The notes under the pieces were generated by a model. It was not told the DNA's origin. It was given only the letters and a program-made list of their open reading frames with translations, and did not search any database. 64,000 bases of DNA from positions 5,332,001 through 5,396,000 of the forward strand of contig NC_080067.1 in the NCBI RefSeq assembly GCF_949987535.1, read 5' to 3'. The DNA comes from Balaenoptera acutorostrata (taxonomy: Eukaryota > Chordata > Mammalia > Artiodactyla > Balaenopteridae). The stretch's first letter is position 1; the number at the start of each line of letters is the position of its first letter. This document shows positions 57,321-64,000 of this stretch, piece after piece. A program made the translations under genes and the position numbers.

Positions 57321-57387
57321 GTTTTCTGTGAATAAGACCAATCACAAATTTGCTTTTAGGAAACTTGCAGCTAATTCCATTTAGGAT

Positions 57388-57429
57388 CATATACTCTTCA
57401 TGCAGTTTCATATACTCTTCATGCAGTTT
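57388..57429. repeat. Exact 21-bp tandem duplication
   Basis: Two identical adjacent units beginning catatactcttcatgc at 57388-57408 and 57409-57429. Confidence 0.95.
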
Positions 57430-58109
57430 CTTGTTTACCTTTTGGTGCTTGAAAACATTCTTTGTAACTTTAGGAAACTTTTCTTTTCCTTGTTTGACCT
57501 GTTTTCTCTTTTTATCTTCTCAATCTCTTTCCTTGACTTTTTTCATTTGTGAGTTAAATAATGACCCTAATCCTAGCATAAGCATGAGCTATATATCTAA
57601 GAAATGTCTGTGATAGATGTGTAAATGAAAATAATCATCATTAATAGGACCTTGTGTCCTCCCTGAAAATTCCTGGAAGTTGTCCGTGGAGGTACCCCCC
57701 AAGTGAAGGATTAAGTGCAAAACTATATGAGCGCTTAGAATATATTCTGGGATGCAGTATGTTATTTGTGTTAGAAAAGATACAGATATTTAAGACTTGT
57801 CGAAGATACCACAGTTGAGCTTACTCATGACAAAGCCAGATGAAGAAAAAAGTAATTCACATTTGGCTTGTGGGAAGCAAATACACCAGATCCTCAATAA
57901 GTCTTTTGACAATTATCCCAAAAGGAAATATGAAACAAAGTTTTGTGAGTAGAGGGATGACATAGTGGTAGATATCAGAATATCCTGCCTAAACTCAACT
58001 ACAGGGTTTACAAGGCTGCTTCCATCGGTAAAAAACCTAGGTTACTGCTCCCTGAACACCCAGGGAACACACTTAGGCAGGGGTCGCACTAAGGTTGGTG
58101 GAATCATTA
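57430..58109. other. Unique DNA, no gene seen
   Basis: No repeat or coding signal recognised. Confidence 0.4.
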
Positions 58110-58610
58110 AGTCTGGGTCAGTAGGATGTATTTATTGAGTGCATGTTGAGTACTGTCCTAGGAGGTGAGGATATAGAATTAAATTCTAAGACAGACACCC
58201 TACCGTCAAGGACCTTAAATCCTCAGGGGGAAAGAAAGTTATAAGATGAAAAAGAAGATAATTTCAGCTACTGAAAATGTAAAATAGGGTAAAATGGTTA
58301 AACCTGACTGGTGGTTTGATAGGTGGGCCTAGGGAGAGCAGAGAGGCGTCTTTGAGGATAAACATTTGAAAAAAAGCTTAAATGATGAGGCAGCAGGCTT
58401 GGAAAGGTCTGGGGGGAAAGTCGTTGAACATGAAAGATCAAGTGCATGATTTTGAGGTGGGAATGAAGTTGTTGTGTTTCAGGAAACGCAAACCTAGCAT
58501 GTGGCTGGGAGCATCTCTAGGGTTTCTGGGGAAAGTGGTGATGGATTTGTAGGCTGGGGGCAGATGAAGTGGGGCCTTGAAAGCCATGGTAGGGAATCTC
58601 TGTTTTGGTT
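58110..58610 (+). mobile_element. Possible ancient mammalian-wide repeat (L2-like end)
   Basis: 'tttattgagtgcatgttgag', 'tactgtcctaggaggtgagg', 'aaggaccttaaatcctcagg' and later 'ggggccttgaaagccatggt' follow, in order, a widespread old mammalian repeat that I associate with L2-type elements. The family name is uncertain. Confidence 0.4.
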
Positions 58611-60014
58611 CAAGGGTAATTTCTTTTTCTCTATGCAGTCAGGTTTATTTTTCTTGTTTTTGTCTTGAAATTATTTGTCTGAGAACATCTTTGGAAATTT
58701 CGAAGGAAACGTTTGCATGACAAAAGACCTTTCTGAATGAGAAGAAATGGCCGTTTAGAAGGATTTTGTGGAAAATGAACCCAAATTAGTCTTTTGCAAT
58801 GTCTTTTAAAAATTTTACCTCTTCCTTTTCTTCTCTCTTTCCTCTTCTTTCTTCCTTCCCTCTTGTAAAAGGAAGCTGTTACAATAGTCACCGAATGGTA
58901 ATAGCCCAAAAGACAATGCTCAGTGTATTACTAAGTGTGTTTCTAGTACTTAATATCAGTGGATATGAAGAAATGAATAAGCAGGAGACTGACTAGATGG
59001 GTAGATGCCAGGATCTCTGGTTCAAGACGGGAACTGTCCCAGAAAAGGTTTGCTGGGAGTGCGGGCACCAAGGCGAGGTACTTGGGTAAAGACATCTAAG
59101 AGTGTTACAACACCAAGAATGCAAACCGTGAAGAGGCTGAACGAACAGAGCAAACTCTTGGGGATTAACTGAGAAATGGGTCCAAGGGAAACACAATAAG
59201 ATGTTGGTGTGATATGGCTTCTTGATTTCAGCAACTTCAAAGAGCATTTCAGGCTAGAGAAAGAAGACAGGAAATTTATATAAGTGAACTCAGTACATTT
59301 ATTTAAAGGTGTAGACATTTAAAATAAGATTCAATATACCTTATTCAAGAGGTATATCTCATAGTACAACTCAGTGGAAAAAAATACCACAAACAATGTA
59401 GGTTATTACTACACGTAAGGTAGTAATAACCAAGGGTTTCATATCCTATAACGTTATTGTTTCTATATGCTTCCTTACTATGGCAACATATATTTAAATT
59501 TTGTTACACCTAGGCAGGCATTTATGTTACACTGTCATTCACTCTATACAATGATAATAATGTAATTTAAAATAAGGAGTAAGCGCTGCTTCTGGATTTA
59601 AATACAGATATAGCCAACAGGGAGTAAGCTCACAGAAACATTTTCAAGTATATGAAGAGAAAGAAAAATGGAGAATGAAAATGTGTAGTAGATTTTAGCA
59701 GAGGGGGAGCGGAACGGGCTTCTCAATCTCGAGGATCACAAGCTGTATAGGAAAGCCCCGTTCCATAGCTTCTATTTCTGAAAACTCTAAGCTACTGTCC
59801 TAAAATCCCTCACTGTACAGATCCATTCAGGGGATCCAGAGAAATATTTTCTGAATATTTTCTGCTGTTTTCACCGAGTGAAAGGAGAAAGGGGAAGGGA
59901 CCACTCGTGTGCTATTTGAGCTGTGAGTCAGAGAGGAGCCTTTCTGCAGGGAAAAGAACAGAATGATATTAGGCGCGAAATAAGCGTTCAGTGCCCTCTG
60001 CACCTTTGCTCCTC
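58611..60014. other. Unique DNA, no gene seen
   Basis: Frames of 84-98 codons at 58631-59318 (-) have no motif. No repeat recognised. Confidence 0.4.
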
Positions 60015-60105
60015 CATGTGGGGTTCATGGGTCAGCCGCTTGCGAGAGATACAGACTCTCAGGCTCCACCCTGACCCCCTGAGCCGGCATCTGCCCTCGC
60101 CCGGT
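60015..60105 (-). mobile_element. Possible MER5-type hAT fragment
   Basis: 'gatacagactctcaggctcc', 'accctgaccccctgagcc' and 'ggcatctgc' resemble the inverted central part of MER5A/B. Short and diverged. Confidence 0.4.
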
Positions 60106-60399
60106 GCCTAGATGCCACACCGCAGGCATATCCAGGCTGAGAGACGCTGCTACACTTAACTAAGGAGAGGGAGGGCAGTGTGGGCGGAGGAGCCAGCCCA
60201 GGACGGGACAGCCAATCACAGCACAGCCCTTGGCAAGCTCAAATGATTTGTGCACACAGAACCCTTATGTCCTGGCAGTGTGCACACACCTATTTGGTTT
60301 TGTTTGTTTATTATTTACTTTCTGATGACAAGGAAAAGCTGGAAAATATGACTGGACCTTTTTTTTGCCCCTTACAGGCTATATGTATGAAAATGAACT
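60106..60399. other. Unique GC-richer spacer
   Basis: No element recognised; the 98-codon frame at 60180-60476 has no motif and runs into a MIR. Confidence 0.4.
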
Positions 60400-60625
60400 T
60401 TTATGATAATAGATGGATGATATTACTTAGTTCTAACTATTTACTAGGGATGGTTCTGAGCAAATACCTGAATTAATTCATTTCATTCTCACAATAACCC
60501 TGTTTCCACCCCCATTTTCCAGAGGAGGAAGATGAGAAGACAGAGGTAAGTGACTGACATAGATCACGTAGCTAATAAGCAGAAGAGCTTGGATGCAGAG
60601 GGAGGTCGTCTGGCATCAGAGCCCT
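60400..60625 (+). repeat. MIR-family element
   Basis: 'tttcattctcacaataaccc', 'ccattttccagaggaggaag', 'acgtagctaataagcagaag', then 'gagcttggatgcagagggag' follow the MIR order through core and 3' part. Confidence 0.7.
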
Positions 60626-60730
60626 CACCTTATAAAATTCACTTTGAAGCACATGGTTACCTGTAACATACAGCGCCTCTCAGTATCTTTTGGTAGATGA
60701 CAGCAATACCTTCCTCATTTTACATTCCAA

Positions 60731-60960
60731 TACCTCTCCCACTCTCCCCTACGGGAGGTCTGCAAGCCACAGCCCATGCCAAATTTATTTTACAGATAGA
60801 ATTTACTGGAACACAGCCATGCCCATTTTTTTACATTTTGCCCACGGTTGCTTTTGTGTTAAAACGACACAGGGTGAGTCATTGTGGCACTGACCTTCTG
60901 ACCTGAAAAGCCTAAAATATTTCTTACTTGGCTCTTCGATGTAAAATTTGCCAGCCTCTG
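60731..60960 (+). mobile_element. Nonautonomous DNA transposon relic (hAT-like, family not named)
   Basis: 'ggtctgcaagccacagccca', 'gaatttactggaacacagcc', 'aagcctaaaatatttcttac' and 'gtaaaatttgccagcctctg' match a common mammalian element whose two ends mirror each other (gcaa(a)... at the left, tttgcc at the right). I recognise the element but not its exact name. The 67- and 69-codon frames here lie within it. Confidence 0.65.
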
Positions 60961-63429
60961 TTCAAACAAAAGTACAAATATCAACTCATAGCTTATGTAT
61001 TACATAAAAAATTTGAGCAATAAACTTTCATATACTGAGTATAACATTTGCAGTGAAACCTAATGGAAGAAAATAAAGAAATGACATTTATTTCAGTCAT
61101 ATAATTTTAAAATGGTCTCAGTCAGAATTAGAGGATAAATAATTCTTTCTTTCGAAGAGCACAGCTGGTTTGCTCCACTGCTGAGTGCCCTGGTGATGGC
61201 TTCAGTGGTCCTGATGTTGGAAAACTGGGGCTGCCATCCATGAAGTTGTAATAGCTACTATTTCCTTTTTTTGTTGTTTCATGTTCCCAAGCTGAATAAT
61301 ACAGTTTTGTTAGTAGTTATTTAGCATAACCTGAAACTGCAAAATAAATTTACATAATAATTTGTCTCTCGTAGTGCACACCTGCACTATAATTGGAAAA
61401 GAGGAGAAAGGATATTTGCCTTGTTTTAGTTATTGGCATGCCAAGACTCGAAAAAACAAAGTATTAACGAGTCAGCTTTGTATCCAGTTCCAACAATGCT
61501 TTTTACTGCCTTCTATTTTGTTTCACATAAAATATGAAAAGTATGCTGTGCGTATGTATTTTTTTTTTACTAGTTTAATTACTTAGAGCTTAATTTGTTT
61601 TAATAATTTAATAGATGAAATCAAAGTAGAGCATTTGATTGTATATGCGTCCTTCTAATCCGGGAGTGCCTTTAAGGAAAGCAATGAATCATTTGCACAA
61701 AATCTTTTTATATGACAAATAGAGGAAAGTATAATTAAAACAAAAATAATGGTGTTTTAATAAAGTTGGAAGGAATTTTTTTCTTAATCATTCCATTATT
61801 GTCCATCTGGGATTGCGAGGCCTTCTTTCTTACTGAGAAATATTGATTTGACTATTGATCTTATTTTCACTGAAAGTAGAATTTTTGAAGGTGGAACAAT
61901 CAAACCTTTTCAAATAAAGAGTTATAATTACTGTTAACTTTGCAAATTCTTCTTTACCTTATGTTTCTTAAAAGAAAAATGGTATCTAAATATGCAGTTT
62001 TAAAAATCATATTCTTTGGTAAAATGTATTGAAAAACAGTTTGATTAGAATTGGGAATTAAGAGATTGATTCTTTTAGATTATGACGAAGAAAGCATCTG
62101 AGAATATAAACATACATAACTTTTACTTAAAGTAGTTTAGACTATGTGTGCTATTTATCCTTTGACGTTTACCTGTTTAGTTAATATGGACACATGGTGG
62201 CTACTTCTCAAATACTTTTTCCCATGGACATTTGATGCAAATTCAACTCTCTTTTTGAGTTCTTCTCTGAAGAAAGCCATGGCTTAGTTCATTTATGAAA
62301 GTATTTGAATAAGTACACTGAATACTTTATGTTTTACATATTAAAACCCAGAAGAAAGCCTAATTTATTTGTGTTTTGCTTTATATGATGCATGTAATGT
62401 TTAGAATATTGTGTCAAAGCATTGGGTATTAGAGTCATTGTCATTACATAACCTTGGTAGGAAAGTTTGTTTGTTTTGTTTTGCTTAGTTTTGTGCATGG
62501 GACGACAATGATGGTTGACACACTGTCTTTCCCAGAAAAGAGAAGCTGACTTCACTTGGGTATCAGTGCATCATCATATACTTAGGAGCTTACTCCCTGA
62601 TAATATTTGAAAAGCCTTATCAAATAATGATAAAGTTGAGAGCAGTGGCCAAGGAGAGTATTGCCTTAGGACATGAAATATACATACATATCAAATTATA
62701 GAAATAGCACTTCTGCAGCTGGAATAGAAAATTTCCATTGCATACCACTTACCTGTCCTAACTGTTCAATTGAGTCCTTGATCGGCAAACTTTCCTAAGA
62801 TGTGTGCCCTTAAAATGTGCTGTTTAATTTCTAAGTGTGCTTTCTCAGGATTCTCAGTTATCTTCCCAGGTATTATTATTAATTAGAATCATCCTAGTAG
62901 CCTCTTCAATGAAAGACGGCAGTCAGCCAGCCAATACATGTGAACAATTCTAATCCACACACCTCTTCTTTACCGCCTGGTTTTGTTTAAGCTCTAGTTT
63001 CCAGGGGAAAAGGAGTTAATTTTACTCCTACATTCTAATCAAGAGGAGGGCATTAAGAAGCATTATGATCCTGGGTAAAGATGAGTATCATGCTTTTATT
63101 ATTGTCTCCTGCAATGTGCACCATTTTGAAGAAAAGAGATAAGTATCATGACTGCTGTATATCCCCAGATCCAGCTCTCTTCCAAATAAAAGAAGCATTG
63201 ACATTTATTAAGGACCAAATGGACAGAGCATTTTTGTAAATTGTAGAATTATGAGGATATCAAATGTGTTGAAGGAAACCTCAGCCACTGACAGAAATCC
63301 AGAGCTGTAAGATGTATTTGAGTGAATCTAAGCTAGCTCACTCATTTTACAGATGGGAAAGCAGAGGCCATGATGGACTGTAAAGTTAGCTTGTTCTGAA
63401 ACAGAGGAGACAGCATATTAAAATCAAAA
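60961..63429. other. 2.4 kb without a recognised element or gene
   Basis: AT-rich; frames of 73-74 codons only. A weak MIR-like 'cattttacagatgggaaagc' sits at about 63343-63365. Confidence 0.42.
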
Positions 63430-63640
63430 GAAACAAGTTTTGGACTTGTATAGAACTGGGTTCGAATCATAACATTTATCAGTTACATGACGCCGAGGTA
63501 AATGGCTTAACCTCTATGTGACCCTTTTTCTCCACCTGTAAAAATGGTACTTACTACACACAGGCCTAAAATGAGAAGGCAAATGTTAAAACACTTACCG
63601 AAGTTCCTAACGCATTGTAGGTGTTGGGTTAGTAATACTT
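63430..63640 (-). repeat. MIR-family element
   Basis: Reverse-complement MIR: 'gaactgggttcgaatcataa' (its 3' part), 'taacctctatgtgacccttt', 'tccacctgtaaaaatggtac' and 'cattgtaggtgttgggttag'. Confidence 0.75.
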
Positions 63641-63670
63641 TCCCTTCTTGAAGAGCCCCAAGAATGTTGG

Positions 63671-64000
63671 GCCTTTTTTTTTTTTTTTCTAACATCTTTA
63701 TTGGAGTATAATTGCTTTACAATGGTGTGTTAGTTTCTGCTGTGTAACAAAGTGAATCAGCTATATGTATACATATATCCCCATATCCCCTCCCTCTTGC
63801 TTCTCCCTCCCACCCTCCATATTCCACCCCTCTAGGTGGTCACAAAGCACCGAGCTGATCTCCCTGTGCTATGCGGCTGCTTCCCACTAGCTATCTATTT
63901 TACATTTGGTAGTGTATATATGTCCATGCCACTCTCTCACTTCTTCCCAGCTTACCCTTCCCCCTCCCTGTGTCCTCAAGTCCATTCTCTACCTCTGTGT
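63671..64000 (-). mobile_element. LINE-1 3' UTR, cut by the window edge
   Basis: T-run 63674-63689, 'taacatctttattggagtat', then the same 3' UTR family as at 1099 and 22668. It continues past base 64000, so its length and 5' end are unknown. Confidence 0.95.

Noticed and set aside
1..64000. CRISPR array, bacterial operon or phage content
   Set aside because: Repeats are dispersed retrotransposons with TSDs, not regularly spaced direct repeats. No prokaryotic gene density or ribosome-binding-site pattern is present.
1..64000. A previously undescribed biological system
   Set aside because: After reading both strands I see only known classes of transposable elements, simple repeats and unassigned unique DNA. 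The unusual items are insertion structures, not a new gene system.

Overview
This window is ordinary nuclear DNA from a mammal, almost certainly a cetacean. The key evidence is a dense set of CHR-type, tRNA(Glu)-derived SINEs. They open with the box-A-like start ggcttccctggtggcgcagt, carry a B-box-like gggttcgagccctgg, and end in (AAAT)n tails. CHR SINEs are known from cetaceans, hippos and ruminants. The young subfamily seen here is typical of whales and dolphins, and no ruminant BovB/Bov-A sequence was seen. The species cannot be fixed from the sequence alone.

I find no supportable host protein-coding gene, tRNA, rRNA, other structural RNA gene or CRISPR array. Almost all longer open frames lie in repeats: the C-terminal part of LINE-1 ORF2, or fortuitous frames across GC-rich SINE bodies. 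The window reads as intergenic or deep intronic sequence. Its content is a record of transposon insertions, many still bounded by readable target-site duplications (TSDs).

Layout. 1-9.7 kb: mostly unique AT-rich DNA with a 5'-truncated L1 (perfect 16-bp TSD), two SINEs, a MIR and an L2 relic. 9.7-20.6 kb: L1 3' ends, four more SINEs, an ancient sense-strand L1 (16.9-18.0 kb) and a probable HAL1/L1M relic. 20.6-28.0 kb: the main structure, two same-orientation minus-strand L1s placed tail to head (about 1.4 kb and 5.1 kb of L1 sequence) and split by three young SINEs. 28-34 kb: a probable antisense LTR, old L1s, and a ~240-bp local duplication whose two copies are ~3.4-4.1 kb apart; one copy carries a SINE+L1 nest and the other is an empty site. 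34-46 kb: a GC-rich unique patch, a MER5A split by an L1, an MLT1-type solo LTR with its 5-bp TSD, several SINEs, a polypurine tract and a second probable LTR. 46-64 kb: sparser, with two SINEs, four short antisense L1 3' ends inside the window plus one cut by the right edge, MIRs, a MER20, another hAT-like relic and microsatellites.

No operon or pathway is present. L1 supplied the machinery; the SINEs and truncated L1s carry its marks (A-tails, 5' truncation, 11-20 bp TSDs). Family names rest on recognition by eye and identities were counted by eye; no database search was run.
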